A DNA stretch of 64,000 bases. Source: Paenalcaligenes sp050487225 (GTDB lineage: Bacteria; Pseudomonadota; Gammaproteobacteria; Burkholderiales; Burkholderiaceae_B). Position 1 is the first letter of the stretch, and each line of letters begins with the position of its first letter. Below the pieces are notes generated by a model. That model ran no database searches, was not told the origin of the DNA, and saw nothing but the letters and a program-made list of their open reading frames with translations. Positions 1 through 8,511 of the stretch are shown in pieces. The position numbers were made by a program, and so were the translations under genes. The stretch spans positions 620,001 through 684,000 of the forward strand of contig NZ_JBKQGY010000001.1 of assembly GCF_050487225.1 (NCBI RefSeq), written 5' to 3'.

Positions 1-39
1 TGTGATTAATTGGGCTTAATCTGGTCGTGAGGATATGTT

Positions 40-1287
40 ATGCAGTCTACAAATGTAGCAACTGCTGCCGAGTCGTCGGCGGTAGGGGCAGCTCCTACAC
101 GTAAATCCCTGACCTTCTTAGAAGGGGTGGCAATGATCGTGGGTACCAATATTGGTGCTGGCGTCTTGTCTATCGCGTATGCATCGCGAAAATCTGGTTT
201 TATGCCTTTGTTGTTTTGGCTGATTTTGGCCGGGTGTTTAACCACTATTACGATGCTGTATGTGGCTGAAACCACCTTGCGCACTAAAGCGCATTTGCAG
301 TTAAGTGGTTTGGCTAAACGTTACGTAGGTAACTTTGGCTCGTGGCTGATTTTTGCTTCCGTGTGTGTGAACTCGGTAGGTGCGTTGATTGCCTACATGG
401 ATGGTAGCGGTAAATTGCTGGCATCGTTGTTGGGCATTTCCCCTATGCTGGGTAGTGTGCTGTTTTTTGTACCTGCAGCAGGTGTACTGTATTTGGGCCT
501 GAAAGCCATTGGTAGAGGCGAGAAGTACATCAGTATCGGTATGGTCACTATGCTAACAGTGCTGATTATTGCTACGGCTTTGCATGAGTACACCGACATT
601 GCTCGTGCCATGCATGGTGAGTGGAAATACATGATTCCCGTGTTTAACGTGGCGGTATTCTGCTTCTCAGCGCAGTACATCGTGCCTGAAATGGCTCGTG
701 GTTTCACGGATAAGCCCGAGAAACTGCCTAAAGCCGTCATGACAGGTATGTTGATTACCTTCATTTTGCTGTCCTTGGTGCCGTTTTCTGTAATCACCCT
801 CAATGGCTTGGAGAACATTTCTGATGTAGCCACCATTAACTGGGGTCAAGCGTTGGGTGAATGGGCATTTTTCTCTGCCAATATTTTCGCATTGTGCGCC
901 ATGTTGACCTCGTACTGGGGGTTGGGCGGTAGCTTCTTTACGAACATTTTTGACAAGTTCAATCTGGGCGAAGAAGACAAAGCACCAGCGAAACGCCGCT
1001 TTGTGGTGTTGATGGTCGTGACATTGCCGCCGTTCATCATGGCGTACAGTGGCTTAGTATCTTTTGTGAATGCGCTGTATATCGCAGGTACGTTCAGTGG
1101 CGTGGTGCTGTCCATTATGCCTATTCTGATGTTGCGTGGTGCTCGTAAGAAAGGGGATATCACGCCCGCATGGCAATGTGGTTGGATCACTCACCCTGTT
1201 TTGCAAATCAGTATTGTCGTGCTGTACCTATGCAGTGCGGCCTACGCGATTGCATCGTTGTTTGGTTACTTGCCAGCAGGTTGGTAA
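40..1287 (+). CDS. Aromatic amino acid permease (HAAAP family)
   Basis: A 415-residue inner-membrane protein with about eleven hydrophobic segments. It has the GTNIGAGVLSIAYA signature after a short hydrophilic N-terminus, typical of the hydroxy/aromatic amino acid permease family (TyrP/Mtr-like), which imports Tyr, Trp or related amino acids with protons. The ATG has a weak GAGGAT ribosome site. The gene is monocistronic and ends in a strong hairpin shared with the convergent aldehyde dehydrogenase. The family is well supported, but the substrate cannot be read from sequence; proximity to an arginine catabolic operon does not prove an arginine role. Confidence 0.85.
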   Translation: MQSTNVATAAESSAVGAAPTRKSLTFLEGVAMIVGTNIGAGVLSIAYASRKSGFMPLLFWLILAGCLTTITMLYVAETTLRTKAHLQLSGLAKRYVGNFGSWLIFASVCVNSVGALIAYMDGSGKLLASLLGISPMLGSVLFFVPAAGVLYLGLKAIGRGEKYISIGMVTMLTVLIIATALHEYTDIARAMHGEWKYMIPVFNVAVFCFSAQYIVPEMARGFTDKPEKLPKAVMTGMLITFILLSLVPFSVITLNGLENISDVATINWGQALGEWAFFSANIFALCAMLTSYWGLGGSFFTNIFDKFNLGEEDKAPAKRRFVVLMVVTLPPFIMAYSGLVSFVNALYIAGTFSGVVLSIMPILMLRGARKKGDITPAWQCGWITHPVLQISIVVLYLCSAAYAIASLFGYLPAGW

Positions 1288-1308
1288 GTAGATTGCTTGC
1301 GCAGAAGT

Positions 1309-1338
1309 AAAAGCCGCCCCAGTAAGGGGCGGTTTTTT
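1309..1338. terminator. Bidirectional terminator between permease and aldehyde dehydrogenase
   Basis: GCCGCCCC and GGGGCGGC arms around a short AGTAA loop, with a T run on the plus side and an A run before it. It can end transcription of both convergent genes. Confidence 0.85.
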
Positions 1339-1353
1339 ATGGGACTAAGCCTA

Positions 1354-2799
1354 TTATACCGGGCTGTAAATATGGCTAATGCTTTGGTAAGAAGCTAACC
1401 CCCATGGTCCTAGCTCTCTACCTATGCCGCTACGCTTATAGCCGCCCCAAGAGCCTGCTGCAGGTACAAACTGATGGCTATTAATCCATGTCACACCACT
1501 CACCAATTGTTGGGCAATGTTGTGTGCGTTTTCTTGATCAGCAGAAATTACCGTTGCAGCCAAACCGAAGTGCTGTTGGTTTGCCAGATCAATAGCTTGA
1601 TCAATTTCATCAAACTCTTGTACGCATAGAACCGGCCCAAACACCTCTTTTTGCCATAGATCGTGTTCACTAGGCACGTTCAGGAAAATGCTAGGGCGTA
1701 CATAGAAGCCTTCTTCAGGCACGGTAATAGGTACAGAAGCTAACAAGTCTACGAGGCCATCTTGTAAGCCTTGGGTCTGAAATGCTTGTACCTGTTTTTG
1801 CTGAGTAGCGCTGATGAGTGGGGCTAAGGTGCTAGTAGGCAATGTAGGATCACCCAGCACAATGTTATGAGCACGCTGTTTCAGTGCGGCATACAGAGCC
1901 GGTGCAATGCTGCTATGTACCAGCAGGCGCGAGGTGGCAGAACACATTTGCCCGCTATTGCTGAAAATACCGCTACATACCCAGTCGCAAGCGTGTTCAA
2001 TATCGCTGTCTGCCATCACAATAATAGGGGACTTGCCGCCCAGTTCTAACGAGACGGGGCGCGTTCCTTGCGCCGCGGCACGCATGACATCTTCACCCAC
2101 TTTGTTGCTGCCTGTGAACGAGATCTTATTGACCAGAGGGTGCGCGCAGAGTGGAGCACCTACGTGTAGGCCATCGCCATGCACAAGATTCAGGACACCA
2201 GCTGGCAAACCGCTAGCCAAGGCGCAGGAAGCAACATGTTGTTCAGGTAAGGGAATCAGCTCTGAAGGCTTCCAAACAACCGTACAACCGGCTGCTAGGG
2301 CAGGGGCAAGTTTCCAGGCTGCCGTCACCAGGGGGAAATTCCATGGCGTAATCAGGGCAACCACACCCAAGGGCTGGTGATAACAGTGAGCTTGAAAACC
2401 AGGCGTCTGAATGTCACGCAATTGGCCTTGTTGAGCATCCAATTGCGTAGCTAATTCGGCGTAGTACCTAAAGCAGGCTACAGCGTCTTCTACGTCCAAC
2501 TGGGCTTCGGTCAGCAGCTTGCCAGAGAAACGTACGCTATCGGCCGCAAGAATGTCAGCTCGTTCTTCCAATTGGTTGGCGATTGCCAGTAAATGGTGAG
2601 CACGTTTGCTGCCGCTTAAGGCCTTCCACGAATTAAAGGCAGTAGCGGCAGCTTGCACGGCCTTATCTACATCGCTGGCATCACCTCGAGTGAGTACTGC
2701 GTGCAGTTGTCCTGTTGCCGGGTGGTAGAGGTTTAGCGTTTCCGAGGATGCGCTATCCACCCATTGGTTTTGAATAAAGTGCTTTTGTAGTGTCAGCAT
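1354..2799 (-). CDS. NAD(P)-dependent aldehyde dehydrogenase, probably 4-guanidinobutyraldehyde dehydrogenase
   Basis: A 481-residue member of the aldehyde dehydrogenase superfamily, close to the betaine/aminobutyraldehyde group. Visible residues are Asn154 (TPWNFP), Lys177 (WKPSE), the general base Glu252 (LELGGKSP) and the nucleophile Cys286 (SGQMCSA). It is the last gene of a minus-strand operon and starts 9 bp after aruI. AruI releases 4-guanidinobutyraldehyde and GbuA consumes 4-guanidinobutyrate, so oxidation of the aldehyde is the missing middle step and this enzyme is the obvious candidate. The family is certain; the substrate is inferred from context only. Confidence 0.85.
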   Translation of the reverse strand: MLTLQKHFIQNQWVDSASSETLNLYHPATGQLHAVLTRGDASDVDKAVQAAATAFNSWKALSGSKRAHHLLAIANQLEERADILAADSVRFSGKLLTEAQLDVEDAVACFRYYAELATQLDAQQGQLRDIQTPGFQAHCYHQPLGVVALITPWNFPLVTAAWKLAPALAAGCTVVWKPSELIPLPEQHVASCALASGLPAGVLNLVHGDGLHVGAPLCAHPLVNKISFTGSNKVGEDVMRAAAQGTRPVSLELGGKSPIIVMADSDIEHACDWVCSGIFSNSGQMCSATSRLLVHSSIAPALYAALKQRAHNIVLGDPTLPTSTLAPLISATQQKQVQAFQTQGLQDGLVDLLASVPITVPEEGFYVRPSIFLNVPSEHDLWQKEVFGPVLCVQEFDEIDQAIDLANQQHFGLAATVISADQENAHNIAQQLVSGVTWINSHQFVPAAGSWGGYKRSGIGRELGPWGLASYQSISHIYSPV

Positions 2800-2808
2800 A
2801 GCTAAGGT

Positions 2809-4422
2809 TTACAACGTTGCGATCCACGCGTGAGCGTCGATTTCTATGATGAGCGGAGCAGTCTGCTGCCAGAGTTGTAGTTGCTCAGACAACTGGGCAG
2901 GGGTTTGTACATGTTCGTAGGCAGCGCCAATGCTTTGGCTAAGCACCTTGAAGTCCGGTGGTGGAATGTTCACGCCTATTCTGGCAACGGATGCTCTATC
3001 CATCGCACGACGGATCTCGTCGTACCCGGTGTTGTTCCAGATCAGCACCACAATGTTCAGTTGCTCATCCACCATGGTGGCCAGTTCAGCAACAGTGAAC
3101 ATAATGCCGCCATCGCCCATCAAAGCAACCACAGGGCTGTGAGGATGCCCAAGCTTAGCTCCTAGCGCTGCAGGCAACGCGTAGCCCAATGTGCCGTATC
3201 CGGTGGAGGCATTGAAGTAATGACGTGCTGCAGGCTGGTTGCAGATGTGGTTGCCCGCATAAACGGTAGCTGTTGAGTCACCTACTAGCGTAGCGTTAGG
3301 TAAGTGCTGTTCTAACGTTTTATACAGCGGGTAGAAAGGAGTGAAAGCAGGATCTGATTCTAGTGCTAGGGCCGCCCGTACTTCAGCCACGACACTAGCG
3401 CCTGTGTTGGGTAATGGCTGAGGGAAATGCGTGAGCAGAGCGCGAGCAAACTCCCCAGCGTCGGACACCAAAGCAATATGAGGACGTTGGTTACCCACTA
3501 ATTGTGACGCATCTATATCAACGCGTATCAGCTTGCCTTGCAGGATAAAGCCGTCATCAAACACCACGTCATAGTCGGTTTCGCCCAACTCTGTGCCCAA
3601 TGCCAGAATGACATCGGCTTGTGCTGCCAGTTTGCGCACGGCAGGGAAGGCAGCATTGGCACCTAAATCTAACGGATGAGGCTGATGCAGGTTACCTGGC
3701 AATACACCTTTAGCATTGATGGTCGTGACGGTAGGGACGTTTAGCGTTTCTGCCAAACGCTGAATAGTGTCAGCACTGTCCACGCAACCACCACCCACTA
3801 ACAGTAAAGGCTGTTTGGCCGCTTGCAGCAGTTGCGCGCAGTGGGCTACAGCGTCGGGGTGCGGGCTAGCTTTATAGAAAGTAGGCAAGGCTTGTACCGG
3901 CGTGTTGAGTGGCGCGGTGAGCAAGTCTATGGGAATCTCTAGGTGCACTGGGCCAGGTTTGCCCGAGTTAAAGATGGCCATCGCGCGTTCTAACGCATGG
4001 GGCAGTTGCTGTGGGTCCAGAATGGTTTGGCTAAAGCGTGCTACTTGGCTGACTAAGGCCTGCTGCGAACTGAGTTCGTGCAGTCGGCCTTGTTGGCTGC
4101 CCAAGGTATCGCGTCGCCCCACGCTGGAAATTACTAGCATGGGGATGGAGTCTGCCAAGGCTTGCCCCATGGCTGTCAAAATATTGCTCATGCCGGGGCC
4201 AGTGATAATAAAACATACCCCCGGTTTGCCTGTGGCTCGGGCGTAGCCGTCTGCCATGAACCCAGCGCCTTGCTCATGACGCGGGGTGACGTGGCGAACA
4301 CGACTATTTTCCAACCCTCTATACAACTCAATGGTATGCACGCCGGGGATGCCAAATACCTGTTCAACTCCCCAATGCTCCAATTGTCGAACCAGATATT
4401 CACTACAGCTTTGCATAATCAT
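2809..4422 (-). CDS. aruI: Thiamine-diphosphate 2-ketoarginine (5-guanidino-2-oxopentanoate) decarboxylase
   Basis: A 537-residue ThDP enzyme of the acetolactate synthase/decarboxylase family. The cofactor-activating Glu lies in RHEQGAGFMADGYAR near residue 50, and the C-terminal ThDP motif runs from GDGG to a WNNTGY end. The overall pattern matches AruI, which decarboxylates 2-ketoarginine to 4-guanidinobutyraldehyde in the arginine transaminase pathway. The ATG overlaps the upstream symporter stop by one base (TAATG); a second ATG at 4416 has better spacing to the GGAG site and may be the real start. Guanidinobutyrase and an aldehyde dehydrogenase in the same operon support the substrate. 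Confidence 0.82.
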   Translation of the reverse strand: MIMQSCSEYLVRQLEHWGVEQVFGIPGVHTIELYRGLENSRVRHVTPRHEQGAGFMADGYARATGKPGVCFIITGPGMSNILTAMGQALADSIPMLVISSVGRRDTLGSQQGRLHELSSQQALVSQVARFSQTILDPQQLPHALERAMAIFNSGKPGPVHLEIPIDLLTAPLNTPVQALPTFYKASPHPDAVAHCAQLLQAAKQPLLLVGGGCVDSADTIQRLAETLNVPTVTTINAKGVLPGNLHQPHPLDLGANAAFPAVRKLAAQADVILALGTELGETDYDVVFDDGFILQGKLIRVDIDASQLVGNQRPHIALVSDAGEFARALLTHFPQPLPNTGASVVAEVRAALALESDPAFTPFYPLYKTLEQHLPNATLVGDSTATVYAGNHICNQPAARHYFNASTGYGTLGYALPAALGAKLGHPHSPVVALMGDGGIMFTVAELATMVDEQLNIVVLIWNNTGYDEIRRAMDRASVARIGVNIPPPDFKVLSQSIGAAYEHVQTPAQLSEQLQLWQQTAPLIIEIDAHAWIATL

Positions 4423-5840
4423 TATTCTCCAGAAACAGGGCTAGGGGTTGGCACGACGCTAGTGCGGCGTGGATTAGGGTCTGTAAGGCTGAACACAATA
4501 AAGGTAATTAGCCCAATGCTCAAACTGAAATAGATAGGGGTATTGGCAAGCAGACCATCTTTAAGCATAAACACCGAAGCTGTAATTGCTCCTGTTGCCA
4601 TGCTTACAATGGCACCACGTGTTGTGGCACGCTTCCAGAATATCCCGCCAATTAGTGGAATCAACATACCGCCAACCAGTAGGTTGTAGGCCATGGTCAG
4701 AGCACTAATCACATCACCAATGGTAGGAGCGATTGCCAGCATCAGCAAACCGAAGAGTAGGGTGAATACACGGTTTAAGGTTACAGAGTCGCTGTCACGG
4801 TGATGTTTACCGCGTAGCAGTGGCCATAAGTCTTGGGCGACGGTAGTAGAGGCGGCAAGCAAACCGGCACTCGCGGTGGACATCAACGCAGCCAAGCTGG
4901 CAGCAATCACTAAACCACGCAAACCTACAGGCAACACTTCGTTGATCATGGCGGCAAAAGCGGTGTCTGGGGCATCTAGCTCAGGCAATACCAGTCTGGC
5001 TGCCATACCAATCACAGCCATGGCGATACCGTACAAAATGCAGTACAAGCCGCTTAGCATGCCAGCACGTTTGGCGACCTTTTCGCTGCGGGCAGTAAAT
5101 ACACGCTGCCAAATATCTTGACCAATGAACACACCTAAAAAGTAGATGAGGAAATAGGTCAGAATAGTGTCGTAGCCTATGTTGCTGAACGAAAAGAACG
5201 CGTCTGGCAATTGTTGTGTCATGGCAGACCAGCCACCAGCGTTGTACACCGAAGCCGGTAGCAAAATAAATACCAAGCCTACCGTCATGATGATGAACTG
5301 AATCATGTCAGTCAGCGTGAGTGACCACATACCGCCGATGGTGGCGTACAGCACGACCAAACCACCGCCCAGAATAATGCCGGTGATAAAAGGTAGATCA
5401 AAAATCACTGCCAAAATGGTGCCAGTCGCAATGGTGGAGGTCACACCAATCATCAAGGCATAGACCAGCATGATCACGGCGCTGGCATTGCGGGTAGCAG
5501 GGCTGTAGTAGCGTTCTAGCACTTGGGTCACGGTGTACACGCGCAAACGCAGCAACGGTTTGGCCAACAACCAGCTCAAGCCCATGATGCCTAGACCTAG
5601 TGTGGCACAGAGCCAAAGCCCTGAAATACCATACAGGTAGCCTAAGCGCACCGAGCCTATGGTGGCGGCTCCACCTAAGACGGTGGCCGCCATGGTGCCG
5701 GTATAGAAGCCTGAGCCCAAGTTTCTACCCGCCACTAAAAAGTCGTCTTTATTTTTTATGCGACGCATGCCTATCCAACCGAACGAGAGGATAAGCAGCG
5801 CATAAAGAATCACGACACCCAGATCTATACTAACTTCCAT
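4422..5840 (-). CDS. Sodium:solute symporter (SSS family)
   Basis: A 472-residue transporter with about thirteen membrane helices. The N-terminal DDFLVAGRNLG segment and the GxxxxGGMWSLTLTDMIQ region are characteristic of the sodium/solute symporter family. It is the second gene of the gbuA operon, with an AAGGAGACA ribosome site and a stop that overlaps aruI. Context suggests import of a guanidino compound or a related amine, but no substrate-specific residue can be read. The C-terminus is short and polar. Confidence 0.85.
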   Translation of the reverse strand: MEVSIDLGVVILYALLILSFGWIGMRRIKNKDDFLVAGRNLGSGFYTGTMAATVLGGAATIGSVRLGYLYGISGLWLCATLGLGIMGLSWLLAKPLLRLRVYTVTQVLERYYSPATRNASAVIMLVYALMIGVTSTIATGTILAVIFDLPFITGIILGGGLVVLYATIGGMWSLTLTDMIQFIIMTVGLVFILLPASVYNAGGWSAMTQQLPDAFFSFSNIGYDTILTYFLIYFLGVFIGQDIWQRVFTARSEKVAKRAGMLSGLYCILYGIAMAVIGMAARLVLPELDAPDTAFAAMINEVLPVGLRGLVIAASLAALMSTASAGLLAASTTVAQDLWPLLRGKHHRDSDSVTLNRVFTLLFGLLMLAIAPTIGDVISALTMAYNLLVGGMLIPLIGGIFWKRATTRGAIVSMATGAITASVFMLKDGLLANTPIYFSLSIGLITFIVFSLTDPNPRRTSVVPTPSPVSGE

Positions 5841-5882
5841 AGTTGTCTCCTTGTTATAGCTCTATTGATGCAGGAGTAAAGA

Positions 5883-6836
5883 TTATTTGGTGGCGTAATG
5901 CACACCGGGGAATACGCACAGCATTTCGTAGGCCAAGTTGGCGCCTAGCAAGGCTGTAGTACCGCTTTGGTCGTAAGGTGGGCTAACTTCTACTACGTCA
6001 GCACCGATTAAGTTAACGCCACGCAGACCACGTACGATTTCCAATGCTTGAGGAACCGTCAAGCCACCAATTTCTGGTGTGCCGGTGCCTGGAGCATAAG
6101 CAGGGTCAATGCCGTCAATATCAAAGGAGAAGTACACGGGGCCATCACCTAAGCGGGCGCGTACTTCGGCCATGATGGGTTCCATGGTGCGATGCCAGCA
6201 TTCGTGCGCTTGGTAAATGGTGAAGCCTTGTTTGGTACACCAGTCAAAGTCTTCTGCAGCGTAACCTGTACCGCGCAAACCGATTTGTACGACGCGATCG
6301 CAATCCAACAGGTCTTCTTCAGCAGCACGTCTAAATGGTGTGCCGTGAGCAATTTTTTCACCGTTCATTGTGTCGTTTACATCGGCGTGTGCATCGATGT
6401 GTACCAAGCCTACTTTGCCGTATTTCTTTTTAATGGCGCGCAAGATAGGCAATGTCATAGTGTGATCGCCACCCAAGGCGATCAGCTTACAGCCCGATTC
6501 AATAAGTTTGCTGTAGCCTTCCTCAATCAAACGTACTGAGTCTTTGAGGTCGTAAGGGTTGATCGCGATATCGCCTACGTCAGCCACTTGCAGGCTATCA
6601 AAGGGGGCAGCACGTGTCGCCATGTTATAGGGGCGCAGCAACGATGACTCAAAGCGAATAGCTTTGGCACCAAAGCGTGTGCCAGAACGGTTGGACGTAC
6701 CAATATCCAGCGGAATGCCAGTGAAAGCTACATCTAGACCTTCAGTGCTCTGGGCGTAGGGCAGACGCATCATGGTGGCGATGCCGCCAGAACGTGGCAT
6801 ATCGTTACCGCTAAGAGGTTGATTGAAGGTAGTCAT
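5883..6836 (-). CDS. gbuA: Ureohydrolase, probably guanidinobutyrase
   Basis: A 317-residue arginase/agmatinase-family enzyme with all binuclear manganese ligands: His125 in GGDHT, Asp148/His150/Asp152 in DAHAD, and Asp239/Asp241 in SFDIDGID, followed by PAYAPGTGTPE. It would release urea from a guanidino substrate. Guanidinobutyrase is preferred over agmatinase or guanidinopropionase because aruI and an aldehyde dehydrogenase follow in the operon, so GABA would be the product. It is the first gene of the operon, with AGGAG nine bases before the ATG, and is divergent from a LysR regulator. Confidence 0.85.
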   Translation of the reverse strand: MTTFNQPLSGNDMPRSGGIATMMRLPYAQSTEGLDVAFTGIPLDIGTSNRSGTRFGAKAIRFESSLLRPYNMATRAAPFDSLQVADVGDIAINPYDLKDSVRLIEEGYSKLIESGCKLIALGGDHTMTLPILRAIKKKYGKVGLVHIDAHADVNDTMNGEKIAHGTPFRRAAEEDLLDCDRVVQIGLRGTGYAAEDFDWCTKQGFTIYQAHECWHRTMEPIMAEVRARLGDGPVYFSFDIDGIDPAYAPGTGTPEIGGLTVPQALEIVRGLRGVNLIGADVVEVSPPYDQSGTTALLGANLAYEMLCVFPGVHYATK

Positions 6837-6925
6837 AATCGGGTACTCCTAGAAATTAAAACAAATGTGATGGCTACCAGAGTAAATCGTAGGGCAGGGG
6901 GCTACCATGAGAAGCTGTGAATTGA

Positions 6926-6947
6926 TACATTGATGTTTATCAATGTA
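6926..6947. promoter_or_regulatory. Inverted repeat, likely operator of the divergent LysR regulator
   Basis: Perfect 9-base arms TACATTGAT and ATCAATGTA separated by GTTT. The site lies 27 bp upstream of the LysR-type ATG and about 90 bp upstream of gbuA on the other strand. Position and T/A-ended dyad fit a LysR-family recognition site controlling both directions. Assigning it to this regulator is inference. Confidence 0.6.
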
Positions 6948-6973
6948 ATGATTTCAATATTAGGGTTTCTACT

Positions 6974-7900
6974 ATGTTGGTCAATGTAAGAGATTTGGAT
7001 TTACGACTGATACGGGTGTTCTTGGCTATTGTGGATGCCAATGGTATTTCAGCGGCGCAGGAGCGTTTGGGTATTAGTCAGTCCACCATCAGTACGCAGT
7101 TAGCGACCTTAGAGGTGCGATTGGGCTTTAAGCTCTGTGAGCGGGGGCGTACCGGCTTTAGGCTTACCGCCAAAGGTGAGCGCTTTACCAATTTGGCGCG
7201 TCGGTTGCTGTCTAACCTGAGTGAATTTGCGGTAGAAACCCAGCACCTAGAGAAAAAGCTCATTGGCCAATTAAACGTAGGATTGATCGGCCATCTGTCT
7301 CGTAGTGATAGTTGGCGTTTAAGCCAAGTTGTGGCACGATTTAGAAAACGCGACGAAGCCGTACGTTTAAATTTCTACATACATTCGCCAGACCAACAAG
7401 AAGAAATGCTGCTGTATGGCAGACTGCATTTGGCGATTGGGTATTTTCTGCGCCGTACACAAAACTTGCGTTACAGCACCTTGCTAAGCGAAAAACAGGT
7501 GGCTTACTGCGGTCGTGGTCATGCCCTGTTTGAGCAAGCCGGAAAGGTGGATGTGAACGAAGCGATTAACTATTCCTGGGTGAGTCGAGGCTACACACCA
7601 CCTAAGGCACACTTACAAGTGCCACAGCAAAACATCAGGGCGACTGCTAACAATATGGAAGCAGTTGCCATTTTGGTGATGTCTGGCGAGCATTTGGGCT
7701 ATTTGCCGCAAGAGGTAGGGGAAGAATATGTGCAGCAGGGGCTAATGCGGGCGTTGAATCCGGCGCAAATGCATTACGACGTGACCTTACACACGGTAGT
7801 CAATAGAGTGACCGAGCATGATGATGAGGCGTTGCAGGCGTTTCAACAAGATCTCAAAGCGGTGTTTAGTCAGCCGCAGTCTGAACCCTACGTGCTCTAA
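6974..7900 (+). CDS. LysR-family transcriptional regulator of the guanidinobutyrate operon
   Basis: A 308-residue LysR-type protein. The N-terminal winged helix-turn-helix (about residues 8-68, with GISAAQERLGISQSTIS) is followed by a periplasmic-binding-protein-like effector domain. It is transcribed divergently from gbuA across a 137 bp intergenic region holding a 22-base dyad. This layout suggests it senses an intermediate of the pathway, such as 2-ketoarginine or guanidinobutyrate, and activates the operon. The effector is not known from sequence. Confidence 0.88.
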   Translation: MLVNVRDLDLRLIRVFLAIVDANGISAAQERLGISQSTISTQLATLEVRLGFKLCERGRTGFRLTAKGERFTNLARRLLSNLSEFAVETQHLEKKLIGQLNVGLIGHLSRSDSWRLSQVVARFRKRDEAVRLNFYIHSPDQQEEMLLYGRLHLAIGYFLRRTQNLRYSTLLSEKQVAYCGRGHALFEQAGKVDVNEAINYSWVSRGYTPPKAHLQVPQQNIRATANNMEAVAILVMSGEHLGYLPQEVGEEYVQQGLMRALNPAQMHYDVTLHTVVNRVTEHDDEALQAFQQDLKAVFSQPQSEPYVL

Positions 7901-7912
7901 AGCAGAAAGAAA

Positions 7913-7934
7913 AAGCGCCACGAGTGTGGCGCTT
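7913..7934 (-). terminator. Terminator of cynS
   Basis: Perfect 9-base arms AAGCGCCAC and GTGGCGCTT with a four-base loop. Read on the minus strand it is followed by a T run, so it serves the minus-strand cyanase gene rather than the LysR gene. Confidence 0.8.
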
Positions 7935-7946
7935 AGCATGGTGGTC

Positions 7947-8390
7947 TTAGTAGGTTTTATAGGGCAAAAACTTGCCGCTCATGGTGATTTTCACGCGGTC
8001 GCCATTCGGGTCGGGCTGACGAGATAAATCCATGTTGAAGTCGATGGCGCTCATGATGCCATCGCCAAACTCTTCGTGAATCAGTTCTTTGAAGGTGGTG
8101 CCGTACACGTTGATTAGCTCGTAAAAGCGGTAAATCAGCGGGTCTGTAGGGACAGAGGTAGGTAAGGAGCCTTTGTAAGGCACCACTTGCAGTAGTTCTA
8201 CGGCTTCATCGGGAAGCTCCAGTGCTGCTACCACTGCCTGAGCTTGTTTCTCGGTTAAGGTCATTTGCCCTAGTAAAGCGGCTGTAGACCATTCTTTGCT
8301 GTGACCAATAATGTCAGCCAGCTGTTGCCAACTGAGCTTATGGCGACGTTTGGCGAGCAAGATTTCTTGGGTTAGCTCTTGGCGATTCAT
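7947..8390 (-). CDS. cynS: Cyanate hydratase (cyanase)
   Basis: A 147-residue protein matching cyanase along its length. The helical N-terminal domain is followed by the C-terminal catalytic domain with Arg88 and Glu91 in LIYRFYE and Ser114 in IMSAIDFNMD; their spacing equals that of the known Arg/Glu/Ser catalytic set. The enzyme decomposes cyanate with bicarbonate to ammonia and CO2, and may deal with cyanate formed from carbamoyl phosphate or urea. It is a single gene with its own terminator; no cyanate transporter is adjacent. Confidence 0.93.
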   Translation of the reverse strand: MNRQELTQEILLAKRRHKLSWQQLADIIGHSKEWSTAALLGQMTLTEKQAQAVVAALELPDEAVELLQVVPYKGSLPTSVPTDPLIYRFYELINVYGTTFKELIHEEFGDGIMSAIDFNMDLSRQPDPNGDRVKITMSGKFLPYKTY

Positions 8391-8461
8391 GGTGAAGCTC
8401 CTCCAGTAAAAGCAGTTCAGACAGTACTGTTGAGTATAGGCAAAAAGCCCTAGAGAAAGAA

Positions 8462-8498
8462 GCCGCCATCCTAACTAGACCAAAGGAACTAGGGCGGC
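8462..8498. terminator. Terminator downstream of sbcC
   Basis: GCCGCC and GGCGGC outer arms with additional inner pairing around CTAG. A T run follows on the plus side and a T-rich tract on the minus side. It separates sbcC from cynS. Confidence 0.7.
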
Positions 8499-8511
8499 AG
8501 CTTTTTTACTT

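Noticed and set aside
6837..6925. Guanidine riboswitch upstream of gbuA
   Set aside because: Two GGCTACC copies are present but the conserved hairpins and ACGR-type loops of the known guanidine riboswitch classes were not seen.
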